Shown piece by piece: positions 47,364 to 55,998 of a stretch of 64,000 bases of DNA; position 1 is the first letter of the stretch; every line of letters starts with the position of its first letter. Source of the DNA: Streptomyces yatensis (GTDB taxonomy: Bacteria > Actinomycetota > Actinomycetes > Streptomycetales > Streptomycetaceae); contig NZ_CP072941.1 of the NCBI RefSeq assembly GCF_018069625.1, forward strand, positions 9,486,001 to 9,550,000, written 5' to 3'. A program made the translations under genes and the position numbers. The notes beneath the pieces were generated by a model. The model did no database searches. It saw only the letters and a list, made by a program, of their open reading frames with translations, and was not told the DNA's origin.

Positions 47364-48392
47364 TCAGACGGGCCCGGCCGTCGTGCCCCGGATGACGAGG
47401 TGTGGGGCGACCACCGCCTCCCCGGTGGGTGTCCGCTCGCCCTCCAGGCGGGCGATGGCCCGGCCGACCGCGAGTTCCGCGAGGCGGGGGATGTCCTGGC
47501 CGACCGTGGTGAGGTTGATATGGGCCAGACGCGCCAGATGGCTGTCGTCGAAGCCGATGACGGAGACCTCGCCGGGAACGGAGATCCGGGCGCGGAGGAA
47601 GGTGTCCAGGACACCGGTGGCGGAGCGGTCGTTGAACGCGAGGACGGCCGTGGGCAGGGGAGTGGCGTCGAGGAGGGCGTGGGCGCCCGTGGCGCCGTCC
47701 TCCTCGGTGAGGCCGCCGGGCAGGACGCGGATGTGGTCGGCGAGGCCATGGCGGTTCATGGCGGTGCGGTAGCCACGGCGCCGGTCGGCGGCGCCGGGTG
47801 CCCGGCCGCCGTCGATATGGGCGATGTCGTGGTGGCCGAGGGCCACCAGGTGGTCCACGGCCTGGCGGGCGCCCTCGTCATCGGCGGTCCGCACCACCTC
47901 CACGCCCGGGGCGGTGCCGCGCAGCCGGCGAGCCACGGAGACGACCGGGAGCTGTCCGGCGAGTTCGGCGAGCCGCGCGGCCGGGGCCTGCGGGCCGAGC
48001 AGGATCAGGGCCTCGCAGCGGTCGGCGAGCAGGGTGTCGGTCGCCCGCTGCTCGCCACGGCCCGCGGCCACGGCGCTCAGCGCGATCTGGTACCCGGCGG
48101 GCTCGGCCACCGCGTAGATGCCCTCCAGCAGATCGGAGTGGAAGGGGTGCTGGAGGCCGAACTGCACCCCGAGGAGATGGGACCGGTGGCTGCGCAGCAG
48201 CCGGGCCCGGGCGTCCGGCCGGTATCCGATCTCCTGTGCCGCCTCGAGGACCCGCTCGCGGGTGGCGGCGCCGGCGCCCTTGGCGTCCCGCATCACGATG
48301 GAGACCAGTGCCGTGGACACACCCGCCCGCGCCGCCACGTCCGCGAGGGTGGGGCGCTTCCCATGGGGGACGGCCGGCGTCGGTGGCACCAC
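47364..48392 (-). CDS. LacI-family transcriptional regulator
   Basis: 342 residues from GTG 48392. The helix-turn-helix reads TLADVAARAGVSTALVSIVMR, and the hinge helix is GYRPDARARLLRS. The ligand domain follows the ribose-binding fold (LLGVQFGLQHPFHSDLLEGIY, AVLAFNDRSATGVLD, VSVIGFDDSHLAR). It is divergent from a sugar isomerase/dehydrogenase operon. Three AACGTT-centred palindromes between them (48492-48596) are its probable operators. Confidence 0.92.
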   Translation of the reverse strand: MVPPTPAVPHGKRPTLADVAARAGVSTALVSIVMRDAKGAGAATRERVLEAAQEIGYRPDARARLLRSHRSHLLGVQFGLQHPFHSDLLEGIYAVAEPAGYQIALSAVAAGRGEQRATDTLLADRCEALILLGPQAPAARLAELAGQLPVVSVARRLRGTAPGVEVVRTADDEGARQAVDHLVALGHHDIAHIDGGRAPGAADRRRGYRTAMNRHGLADHIRVLPGGLTEEDGATGAHALLDATPLPTAVLAFNDRSATGVLDTFLRARISVPGEVSVIGFDDSHLARLAHINLTTVGQDIPRLAELAVGRAIARLEGERTPTGEAVVAPHLVIRGTTAGPV

Positions 48393-48491
48393 TGGTCTCC
48401 CTGGTCGAGGTGTCGTCTTCGGGCGGGGCGGGCGGGGTTTCGCCTTCCGGGCGACGATCGTAGCCCAGGGCGCGATGCGCGGCGCCGGCTT

Positions 48492-48596
48492 CTATAACGT
48501 TCTAGTGATGCGGCCGTCGGACCTTGACAGGAGTGGCCGGTGGCTGGCGTACTGCTGCTCGTTCTCTAGAACGTTCTAGTAGCTGGAACGTTCTAG
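48492..48596 (+). promoter_or_regulatory. Three LacI operators around a sigma70-type promoter
   Basis: CTATAACGTTCTAG (48492-48505), the perfect palindrome CTAGAACGTTCTAG (48566-48579) and CTGGAACGTTCTAG (48583-48596) share the central CG typical of LacI-family sites. A perfect -35 TTGACA (48524-48529) lies between the first two, with a weak -10 near 48550-48556. Repressor on the distal and proximal sites could loop the DNA across the promoter. Confidence 0.8.
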
Positions 48597-48632
48597 TTGA
48601 TGCCGGGGTCGTCGTAGAGAGGGCGAGCAGTG

Positions 48633-49415
48633 ATGTACACGTTGGCGGTCTGCGCCGAGATGGTCTTCCGGGATCTGCCGGTCCAGGAACGGGCGCGGCG
48701 CATCCACGACGCCGGCTTCCAGGTCGAGATCTGGGACTGGAGCCGGCACGATCTGGCCGCACTGGAGCGGACCGGCGCGGTGTTCTCCTCGATGACCGGC
48801 TACCTCCGCGGCAGCCTGACGGACGAGGACGGGGCGGCCGAACTCCTGCGCACCGCCGAGGAGTCGGTCGACGTGGCCGAACGGCTCGGCTGTCCCCGGC
48901 TGAATCTGCACGGCACCGGGCTGGACGGCGACGGCCTGCCGGTGGCGCCGGTGGCGGGCCCGGCCACCGGCCCGATGTGGATCGCCGCCCAGCGCACCCT
49001 CACCCGCCTCGCCGAGCTGGGCGAGCGCACCGGGGTCACCTTCACCCTGGAGAACCTCAACACCGCCGTCGACCACCCGGGCGTGCCGTTCGCGACGGCC
49101 GCCGACACCCTGGCGCTGGTCGAGGCCGTGGACCGGCCGGGCCTGCGGATGAATCTGGACCTGTACCACGCGCAGATCGGCGAGGGAAACCTGATCGAGC
49201 TGGTCCGCCGGGCCCACGGCCGGGGCCTGATCGGCGAGATCCAGGTGGCCGACGTACCGGGCCGCCGCGAGCCGGGGACGGGGGAGATCAACTACCCGGC
49301 CCTCGCCCGAACCCTCGTCGACCTCGGCTACGAGGGCACCGTGGCCATGGAGGCATGGGCCTCCGGTGACAGCGACCTCGCCCTGGAGCGCTTCCGCTCC
49401 GCCTTCACCCCCTGA
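48633..49415 (+). CDS. TIM-barrel isomerase, hydroxypyruvate isomerase-like
   Basis: 260 residues from ATG 48633 (AGAGGG upstream; GTG 48630 would add one Met). It is a xylose-isomerase-like TIM barrel with metal-binding positions in TLENLNTAVDHPG (Glu), LRMNLDLYHAQIGEGN (Asp, His) and VAMEAW (Glu), closest in pattern to hydroxypyruvate isomerases and related sugar isomerases. It is followed by a Gfo/Idh/MocA dehydrogenase and controlled by the divergent LacI. Together they probably process an inositol- or sugar-acid-derived substrate. Confidence 0.88.
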   Translation: MYTLAVCAEMVFRDLPVQERARRIHDAGFQVEIWDWSRHDLAALERTGAVFSSMTGYLRGSLTDEDGAAELLRTAEESVDVAERLGCPRLNLHGTGLDGDGLPVAPVAGPATGPMWIAAQRTLTRLAELGERTGVTFTLENLNTAVDHPGVPFATAADTLALVEAVDRPGLRMNLDLYHAQIGEGNLIELVRRAHGRGLIGEIQVADVPGRREPGTGEINYPALARTLVDLGYEGTVAMEAWASGDSDLALERFRSAFTP

Positions 49416-49461
49416 CGGCGCGGCCGCGACACCGTACCGGCCGGACCGCGCCCCTTCTCGC

Positions 49462-49494
49462 CTACGGAACTACGGAACCACGGAACCTACGGAG
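49462..49494 (+). repeat. Four tandem CTACGGAA-like repeats
   Basis: CTACGGAA, CTACGGAAC, CACGGAAC and CTACGGAG follow each other directly before the dehydrogenase gene; the last supplies its GGAG ribosome site. Slippage here could alter the spacing or number of ribosome sites. Confidence 0.6.
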
Positions 49495-49501
49495 CATCCG
49501 C

Positions 49502-50524
49502 ATGACCACGCGACACCCCCTCCCCGTCGGTCTCATCGGCGCCGGCCGCATGGGCTCCTTCCACGCCGAGACCCTCGCCCACCGACTCCCCGGCGCCCGC
49601 CTCGCGGCCGTCGCCGACCCGGCCCCGGGCGCCGCCCGGGGGCTCGCCGACCGGCTGGGCGGCGCCACGGCGTACACCGGGATAGCCGAGCTGCTCGCCG
49701 ACCCCGGGATCGAGGCGGTGGTCATCGCCACCCCGGCCCGCACCCACGCCGGGCTGGTCGAGGCCGCGGCCCGGGCGGGCAAGGCCGTCTACTGCGAGAA
49801 GCCCATGGCCGTCACCCTCGATGAGGCGGACCGCGCCATCGCGGCCGCGGCCGACGCCGGCGTCCCCCTCCAGGTGGGCTTCAACCGCCGCTACGACACC
49901 GGCTTCCACGCCGCCCACGAGAAGATCCGCGCAGGCGCCATCGGCACCCCGCAGCTGCTGCGTTCGCTCACCCGCGACCCCCAGCTGGCCGACCCGGGCC
50001 GCGTCCCGCCGTGGACGATCTTCCTGGAGACCCTCATCCACGACTTCGACACCCTGCGCTACCTCAACCCCGGCGCCGCGCCGGTCGAGGTCTTCGCGTT
50101 CGCCGACGCCCTGGTCCGCCCCGACTTCAAGGACCGCGGACTGCTCGACACCGCCGTGGTCACCATCCGTTTCGACAACGGCGCCCTGGCCACCGCCGAG
50201 GCGAACTTCCAGGCGGTGTACGGATACGACGTCCGCGGTGAGGTCTTCGGCTCGGCCGGCATGCTCACCATGGGCGACATCCGCCGCAGCCATCTGACCG
50301 CCTACGGCCCGGACGGCATCGCCGCCGCATGCGTCACCTATGACCAGGATCTCTTCCACGACGCCTACGTCGCCGAACTCGCCGACTTCACCGAGTGTGT
50401 GCGCACCGGACGCGCCCCCTCCGTCACCGGACAGGACGCCCGCGCCGCTCTGTCCGTCGCGCTCGCGGCCATCCAGTCGGTCACCACCAACGGACCCGTC
50501 CGGGTCGGCGACACCGTGGCGTAG
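49502..50524 (+). CDS. Gfo/Idh/MocA oxidoreductase, inositol dehydrogenase-like
   Basis: 340 residues. The NAD(P) site is VGLIGAGRMGSFHA at the N-terminus. The family signature CEKPMAVTLDEAD follows near residue 100, and the catalytic Asp/His lie in ETLIHDFDTLRYL. VGFNRRYDTGF and the C-terminal DAYVAELADFTECVRTGR are typical of myo-inositol 2-dehydrogenase-like members. It probably oxidises a cyclitol or sugar made available by the preceding isomerase. Convergent, 4 bp apart, with the methyltransferase that ends the biosynthetic operon. Confidence 0.9.
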   Translation: MTTRHPLPVGLIGAGRMGSFHAETLAHRLPGARLAAVADPAPGAARGLADRLGGATAYTGIAELLADPGIEAVVIATPARTHAGLVEAAARAGKAVYCEKPMAVTLDEADRAIAAAADAGVPLQVGFNRRYDTGFHAAHEKIRAGAIGTPQLLRSLTRDPQLADPGRVPPWTIFLETLIHDFDTLRYLNPGAAPVEVFAFADALVRPDFKDRGLLDTAVVTIRFDNGALATAEANFQAVYGYDVRGEVFGSAGMLTMGDIRRSHLTAYGPDGIAAACVTYDQDLFHDAYVAELADFTECVRTGRAPSVTGQDARAALSVALAAIQSVTTNGPVRVGDTVA

Positions 50525-50528
50525 GCCC

Positions 50529-51272
50529 TCACACCGACTCGGCGGGCTTCCGGTAGACCACGACATACCCGCCCTCCGCGGTGAAGGGCGCCCGCGACCA
50601 GCCGTCCCAGCGCCCTTCCAGCCGGAGGCCCGCCAGCCGCGCCATCAGGTCCAGCTCGGTGGGCCATGCGTAGCGGAACACCATGGGGTACAGCTTCGTC
50701 CCGCCCTCGGTGATGGCGACGTACTGCCGGTTGACCGTCTGCGTCACCCGGTCGAACTTCGAGACCCGCAGGACCACTTGGTCGAGTGCCACATGAAGGG
50801 CGTCGCTGGCCTGCGGCTGGATCAGCCGGTGCGGATCGGGGACGAACACCTGGAGGACGAAGGCGCCACCGGGGGCCAGCCGCGCGGCCACGTTCCGGAA
50901 GCAACGGATCTGGGTCTCCTGGTCGCGCAGCAGGAAGAACGTGTGCTGGACGGCGTAGACGAGGTCGAAGGTCCCGTCGACGGCGACCTCCGCGAAGTCG
51001 CCCTCGACGGCCCGCACCTGTGCGCTGCCCGGCTTGTCGGCCATCTGCCGGAGCATGACAGGGGAGGCGTCGATGCCGGTGACCCGCACCCCCCGCTCCG
51101 CCAGCGGCAGGGCGACCCGCCCGGTGCCCACCCCGAGCTCCAGCGCGTGGCCGGGCTTGGCCACGTCCACGAGGAACCCCACCGCCGCGTCCTCGTCCTT
51201 CGCGGCCGGCCAGCCGATGGCGTCGTGGTCGGTCATGTGGTCGCCGTAGGTCGACGATTCGTATCCCTGCAC
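50529..51272 (-). CDS. SAM-dependent methyltransferase, last gene of the biosynthetic operon
   Basis: 247 residues from GTG 51272, chosen because GAGGAG lies 8 nt upstream; ATG 51236 would shorten it by 12. Motif I HALELGVGTGRVALPLA, motif II VTGIDASPVML and FDLVYAVQHTFFLL identify a class I methyltransferase. The C-terminal beta-rich region (QYVAITEGGTKLYPMVFRY) is usual for small-molecule N/O-methyltransferases. It begins 16 bp after the MFS stop, so it belongs to the operon. It probably methylates the pathway product or intermediate. Confidence 0.87.
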   Translation of the reverse strand: MQGYESSTYGDHMTDHDAIGWPAAKDEDAAVGFLVDVAKPGHALELGVGTGRVALPLAERGVRVTGIDASPVMLRQMADKPGSAQVRAVEGDFAEVAVDGTFDLVYAVQHTFFLLRDQETQIRCFRNVAARLAPGGAFVLQVFVPDPHRLIQPQASDALHVALDQVVLRVSKFDRVTQTVNRQYVAITEGGTKLYPMVFRYAWPTELDLMARLAGLRLEGRWDGWSRAPFTAEGGYVVVYRKPAESV

Positions 51273-51288
51273 GTGCGCACTCCTCTGG

Positions 51289-52542
51289 CTAGGCGACTCG
51301 GCGCGGGCCCAGCAGGCCCTTGGCGGCGAACGGAACGAGAACGAGGGTGAGTGCCGCGGAGAGCAGCAGTCCGCCGCGCGCACCGAGCGCGCTCACCAGC
51401 GGGCCGCTGAGCGGCAGGCCGATCGGGGCCGCCAGCGTCGAGCCGGTGGTCCAGAGCGTGATCACCGGCTGCTGCTCATGGGGCGGGAGCTCCGACTGCA
51501 CGAAGGTGTAGGCGATGGGGGTGAACGGGGCGTAGATGAGTCCGCCCAGGGCGAAGGCACACATCGCGACCGGCCCGGAGGGGGCCAGGGCGAGCAGCAC
51601 CACCGAACCGCCCCACAGCGCGATGACCGCCACCAGGACGGCCTGCTGGTGCAGTTTCCGCAGGAACCCGGTGAGCGCCCCGCCGAGCAGTGCCCCGGCG
51701 CCGAAGGCGGTCCAGATGATGCCCAGCGTGTTTCCGTCCCCGTGGAGATCTCCGTTGACCAGCACCGGAAGCGCCACTTCCACCGGCATATAGGACAGAT
51801 TGAAGAAGAAGACCACGAAGAACAGGCGGGCGGCCACCGGACGCAGCCGCAGGATCCGCCACCCGGACTCGGTCGACCGCTCCGCCCGGGGCGCTCTCGG
51901 CTGTGGCGGCACGACGAGCGCGACGGCCCCGAACAGCAGGAGGAAGCTGAGCGCTTCGAGGAGGACGGCCACGTCCGCTCCGAACGCGACCGTGACCGCG
52001 CCGCCGACCGCCGGGCCCACGACGTAGAGCGCCAGGCTGTTGGCGAAGCCCAGCAGTCCGTTGACGGTGAAGAGTTCGTCCTTCCCGGCCATACCGGTGG
52101 CGACCAGACGCCGGCTGCTGGACGCCGTCTGATGCAGGACGGAGCCGAGGAGCAGCGCCACCACCAGGAACCCGATGTCGATCCGGTCGGCCATGGCGGC
52201 GAGGCCCACCACCGTGAACAGGACGGTGCGCAGCGCGCTGTCGGTGATGACCACGGCCCGGGTGGGCAGTCGCAGCCGTCCCAGGCCGATGCTGAGGGCG
52301 AGGACGGTCGAGAGCACATACGGCGCGGTCATCACCAGACCGACCGCCACGGGTGCGGAGAGCTGCCCGTGGTGGCGTATGGCCAGCAGCGGCAGGGCGA
52401 TCAGCAGGATGCCATCACCCACGCTGGAGATCACATAGCCGGCGAGCAGTACGGCCAGGCGAGGGTTGCCCGTCAGCACCTGGCGGTAGGTCCGGTGGCC
52501 GGCGGCCCCGTCCGCCGTCTCGTCCGTGGTGTCGGTGCTCAT
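51289..52542 (-). CDS. MFS exporter of the biosynthetic operon
   Basis: 417 residues from ATG 52542 with twelve predicted helices. The N-terminal VLLAGYVISSVGDGILLIALPLLAI is typical of the enterobactin-exporter/DHA3-like branch that extrudes natural products and drugs. Motif-A-like GLGRLRLPTRAV follows helix 2. Start overlaps the preceding PPOX-like gene by ATGA. In this context it most likely exports the pathway product and provides self-protection. Confidence 0.9.
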   Translation of the reverse strand: MSTDTTDETADGAAGHRTYRQVLTGNPRLAVLLAGYVISSVGDGILLIALPLLAIRHHGQLSAPVAVGLVMTAPYVLSTVLALSIGLGRLRLPTRAVVITDSALRTVLFTVVGLAAMADRIDIGFLVVALLLGSVLHQTASSSRRLVATGMAGKDELFTVNGLLGFANSLALYVVGPAVGGAVTVAFGADVAVLLEALSFLLLFGAVALVVPPQPRAPRAERSTESGWRILRLRPVAARLFFVVFFFNLSYMPVEVALPVLVNGDLHGDGNTLGIIWTAFGAGALLGGALTGFLRKLHQQAVLVAVIALWGGSVVLLALAPSGPVAMCAFALGGLIYAPFTPIAYTFVQSELPPHEQQPVITLWTTGSTLAAPIGLPLSGPLVSALGARGGLLLSAALTLVLVPFAAKGLLGPRRVA

Positions 52543-53030
52543 GGGCGGTCCGTTTCCGCTGCGCGGGGCGGGCGGAAGGACAGGTCCGCGATCCACAGGG
52601 TGTCGGGCACCAGCAGGGCCCAGCGGGTGCCCCGGGCGGACGGGTCGTCGCGCAGGCTGAACCGGGCGTCCCACAGCTCCTCCCGCTCGCCCAGGTACCG
52701 GGTGAGCTTGCGGCGGCCCCGGTCGGTGTCGAAGTCCACCACCCGGCCGTGGCCACGGGCGATGACCTGGTGAACGGTGCCGGTCGCGAGGTCGCACGAG
52801 TCCACCACGAGTTCGAAGACCGGGGAGTGGTCCAGTCGCTCCTCCAGCCGGGCCCAGGGGCCCGTGAGCACCCAGAAGGCGTGGTCCTCCCACAGGAACC
52901 ACACGGGCCGCACCCGTGGGCCCTCGGTGGCCAGCCGGGCCACCAGGGGCCGGGCCAGGAACGCGGCCACGTCGAACGGGGCCTTGTCGAGTCCCGGGAA
53001 GGTTCCGTCGTCGTCCCTGGTGAGCTTCAT
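52539..53030 (-). CDS. PPOX-like split-barrel protein in the biosynthetic operon
   Basis: 163 residues from ATG 53030. The pattern FLARPLVARLATEGPRVRPVWFLWEDHAFWVLTG, then VDFDTDRGRRKLTRYLG and RWALLVPDTLWIADLSFRP, is that of pyridoxamine 5'-phosphate-oxidase-like flavin/F420 proteins. It could reduce or oxidise an intermediate. Both ends overlap neighbours by ATGA, so it is firmly part of the operon. Confidence 0.82.
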   Translation of the reverse strand: MKLTRDDDGTFPGLDKAPFDVAAFLARPLVARLATEGPRVRPVWFLWEDHAFWVLTGPWARLEERLDHSPVFELVVDSCDLATGTVHQVIARGHGRVVDFDTDRGRRKLTRYLGEREELWDARFSLRDDPSARGTRWALLVPDTLWIADLSFRPPRAAETDRP

Positions 53031-54247
53031 GAGCGGGGTCCCTGCCGCAGCGTTCGCCACGCCCGTTCCAGCCGGGCGACACCTTCGACGATGTCCTCGG
53101 CACGGGTGCAGGAGAAGGACAGCCGGAGGGTGGACGGGTCGGGCCCGGTCGCGTAGAAATCGGTCCCCGGTACGAAGGAGACACCTTCCTCGACCGCGGC
53201 GGCCAGCAGTGCGGTGGCGTCGGCGCCCTCCGGAAGCCTCGCCCAGACGAAGAAGCCACCGCGGGGCACCTCGAACTCCAAGGCCCCCTCGAAGGAGCCG
53301 GCCAAGGCGCTCACCAGTGCGTCGCGGCGCTTGCGATAGAGATGACGGGCGCGCTCCAGCCGGGTGGCCAGAAAGCCGGGCTCCTGGACGAGCTCATGCA
53401 CCACCTGCTGCATCAGAAGCGAATTCCCCAGGTCGGCAGCCTGTTTGAACTTCATCAGCACATCGGTGAGAAACGGCGGGACGACCAGATGGCCCAAGCG
53501 GGCCGCGGGGAAGAGCACCTTGGAGAAGGTACCCATCCGTACGGCGCCGGCCACGGTATAGGCCGCCGCGGCCGGCGGGGGCGCGACGGTGTCGTAGCCG
53601 AGATCCCGGTAGGGGTCGTCCTCGACGAGGACGCAGCCGTACCGCTGGGCGAGGGCGGCCAGGCGCCGCCGGTGCGCGGTGTCCAGGGTGGCGCCCGTCG
53701 GATTGGCGAAGGTGGGGACCACATAGATGATTTTGGCCCGTTCCTCGGCCGACAGCGCCGCTTCGAGCCGGTCGAGACCCTCGTCCGACCCCAGGGGAAG
53801 GTCCACCACCCGGGCCTGGAAGAGACGGAAGACCTGCAGCGCTCCCACATAGCTGGGCCGGTCCACGAAGACCACGTCCCCGGGATCGAGCAGCGCCTTG
53901 CACAGCAGGTCGAGGCCCTGTTGTGAGCCATGGGTGAGAAGCACCTGCCCCGCGTCGACCGGACGGCCGAGCTCGGCGGACTCCCGGGCCGCGATCCACG
54001 ACCGGAGCTCGGGCAGCCCGCTCGCGTCGCCGTACCGCAGCGGCAGGCCGCCCTGGCTCAGCAGGCGGGTGGTGGCGTCCGTGAACTCCTGGTGGCAGTA
54101 GGTCTCCGGCGCGGGGCTGCCGGCCGCCAGAGCGATCACATCGTGGCCGTCGGTCAGCCGGAGCACGGCGCCGACGGCGGAGTCCGCGAGCTGGTCCGTA
54201 CGGCTCGCCAGAGCCGGAAGCCCACTGGGCGCGTCCGTGAAGGTCAC
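53027..54247 (-). CDS. PLP-dependent aminotransferase (class I/II)
   Basis: 406 residues from GTG 54247. Fold type I aminotransferase of the 2-aminoadipate/MocR-catalytic branch: LPLRYGDASGLPELRSWIA, LTHGSQQGLDLL, PTFANPTGATLD, VEDDPYRDLGYD and the PLP lysine in GTFSKVLFPAARLGHLV. LRLSFSC supplies the carboxylate-binding Arg. Without a MocR helix-turn-helix it is an enzyme rather than a regulator. It could supply or modify the amino acid building block of the pathway. GTGA overlap with the upstream A-PCP gene. Confidence 0.9.
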   Translation of the reverse strand: MTFTDAPSGLPALASRTDQLADSAVGAVLRLTDGHDVIALAAGSPAPETYCHQEFTDATTRLLSQGGLPLRYGDASGLPELRSWIAARESAELGRPVDAGQVLLTHGSQQGLDLLCKALLDPGDVVFVDRPSYVGALQVFRLFQARVVDLPLGSDEGLDRLEAALSAEERAKIIYVVPTFANPTGATLDTAHRRRLAALAQRYGCVLVEDDPYRDLGYDTVAPPPAAAAYTVAGAVRMGTFSKVLFPAARLGHLVVPPFLTDVLMKFKQAADLGNSLLMQQVVHELVQEPGFLATRLERARHLYRKRRDALVSALAGSFEGALEFEVPRGGFFVWARLPEGADATALLAAAVEEGVSFVPGTDFYATGPDPSTLRLSFSCTRAEDIVEGVARLERAWRTLRQGPRS

Positions 54248-55998
54248 CGGGGCTCCTCCCCGCCGTCGCCCGCGGCCGTACAGATCCGGCGCGGGGTCCG
54301 CTGACGGAAGATGAGGGTGTAGGGGACGTCGATGCCGTGCCGTTCCAGCAGGGACTGCCGCACCCGGGCGACGCCCATGGAGTCCCCGCCCAGGCCGAAG
54401 AAGTCGTCGTGGGCGCCGATGTCCGCGCGGCCGAGGACTTCCCGGAAGACGTCGATGACCCGCTGCTCGGTCTCGTCCCGCGCGGTGGCCGGACGACCGC
54501 GGAACACGATGTCCGCAGTGGGTTCCGGGAGCCGGCCGCGGTCCACCTTCCCGCTGGACAGCAGCGGCAGGGCGGGGAGGCGCACCAGGACGCCGGGCAC
54601 CATCTGAGGGGGCAGCCGCCGGGCGACCGCGTCGATCACCTCATCGGGGGCCGGCTCGTCGTCCGTGACCAGATACCCCACCAGCCGTGGCCGCTCCCCG
54701 TCGTGGACACGGATCGTGGCCGCGGCCCCGGTGACCCCGGGCGAGGCGAGCAGCGCGGCCTCGACGGCCGCGAGGTCGACGCGGACACCGCCGACCTTCG
54801 GGTCGTCGTTGAGCCGGCGGACGAATTCCACCCGCCCCTTCTCATCGACGCGCACCAGATCACCGGTGCGGTACAGACGCCGCCCGCCGCCGTCGAACGG
54901 ATCGGGTACGAAGCGGCGTGCGGTCTGTTCCGGGTCGCCGAGGTAGCCGCGGGCCAGCCCGACACCGCCGATGAACAGCTCCCCGACCTCCCCGTCGGGC
55001 ACCGGGTCCAGTGCGTCGTCGAGCACATGGACGCGGGTACCGCGGATCGGACGGCCCACGGACGGGAGGCGACCGGTGGCCCCTTCGGACGGGCCGAGCC
55101 GGGCCGCGAGGCGGACGCTGGACGCCTCGGTGACACCGTAGGAGTTGACGACCTCGAAGGGCAGCCCGCGGGGCCAGACCCGCAGCTGCTCACCGCCCGT
55201 CACCAGCAGGCGCAGCGGGCAGTCGGCCGGCCAGGGGACGCCGAAGAGCCCTTCCGCGAGCCCGGTCACCACGATGCTCCAGGTCACCCCCTGGTCCAGC
55301 AGCCAGTCACGGAGCGCCCCCGGCTCGCGGACGGCGCCCTCCTCGGAGACGGCGATGGCGGCGCCCGCGGTCAGCGGAGTCCACAACTCCCACCGCGAGA
55401 TGGCGAATCCGGGGGAGGCCAGCCAGCCGCTGCGGTCCTCGGGGCGGATCGAGAAGGCGTCATGGGACCACAGCGCCTCGTTCACGATGCCCGCGTGGGT
55501 GAGGGCCACCGCCTTGGGGCGGCCGGTCGAGCCCGAGGTGAAGTAGACGCAGGCGACGGCGCCGTCCTCGCCCTCCGGAGCCGGCGGCAGACCGGCCAGT
55601 GGCTGGTCCACGGGGGGACCCGGGACCTCGCTGATGGTCAGCCCCGGCCCCACCGTCAGCCGCACCCCGGCGATCCCCAGCATGTCCGCGATCCGGGCCG
55701 GGGGCAGATCCGTCGCCAGTGGTACATAGACGCCACCGGCCTTCCACACGGCGAGCGCGGCGATCACGTGCTCGGCGGAGCGTGGCACGCCGACCCCGAT
55801 GGTCATGTCGCCGGCCGCGCCCCGTGCCACCAGGGCCCGGGCCAAGTCCTCCGCACGCCGGTCGAGTTGGCGGTGGCTGAGAACGGTGTCGCCCTCGATC
55901 AGCGCCGGCCGGTCCGGCCACCGCAGCGCGGCGTCGCGCACCAGGTCGTGGGTGCGGGCCGGACGGCCGTGTCCGGGTGGGTCAGCGGCCGCTGTCAT
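54244..55998 (-). CDS. NRPS adenylation-carrier (A-PCP) protein
   Basis: 584 residues from ATG 55998. Adenylation domain about 15-490: A3 YFTSGSTGRPKAVA (152-165), A5-like NSYGVTEASS, A7 YRTGDLVR and A10 LLSSGKVDR with Lys484. The A8 hinge region reads RRLNDDPKVGGVRVDLAAVE, clearly diverged from the usual sequence. A peptidyl carrier domain (about 505-575) has GGDSMG with phosphopantetheine Ser540. It would activate one amino or aryl acid and load it onto its own carrier. The substrate code cannot be read with confidence. There is no thioesterase. The start lies 17 bp inside the condensation gene. Confidence 0.9.
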   Translation of the reverse strand: MTAAADPPGHGRPARTHDLVRDAALRWPDRPALIEGDTVLSHRQLDRRAEDLARALVARGAAGDMTIGVGVPRSAEHVIAALAVWKAGGVYVPLATDLPPARIADMLGIAGVRLTVGPGLTISEVPGPPVDQPLAGLPPAPEGEDGAVACVYFTSGSTGRPKAVALTHAGIVNEALWSHDAFSIRPEDRSGWLASPGFAISRWELWTPLTAGAAIAVSEEGAVREPGALRDWLLDQGVTWSIVVTGLAEGLFGVPWPADCPLRLLVTGGEQLRVWPRGLPFEVVNSYGVTEASSVRLAARLGPSEGATGRLPSVGRPIRGTRVHVLDDALDPVPDGEVGELFIGGVGLARGYLGDPEQTARRFVPDPFDGGGRRLYRTGDLVRVDEKGRVEFVRRLNDDPKVGGVRVDLAAVEAALLASPGVTGAAATIRVHDGERPRLVGYLVTDDEPAPDEVIDAVARRLPPQMVPGVLVRLPALPLLSSGKVDRGRLPEPTADIVFRGRPATARDETEQRVIDVFREVLGRADIGAHDDFFGLGGDSMGVARVRQSLLERHGIDVPYTLIFRQRTPRRICTAAGDGGEEPR

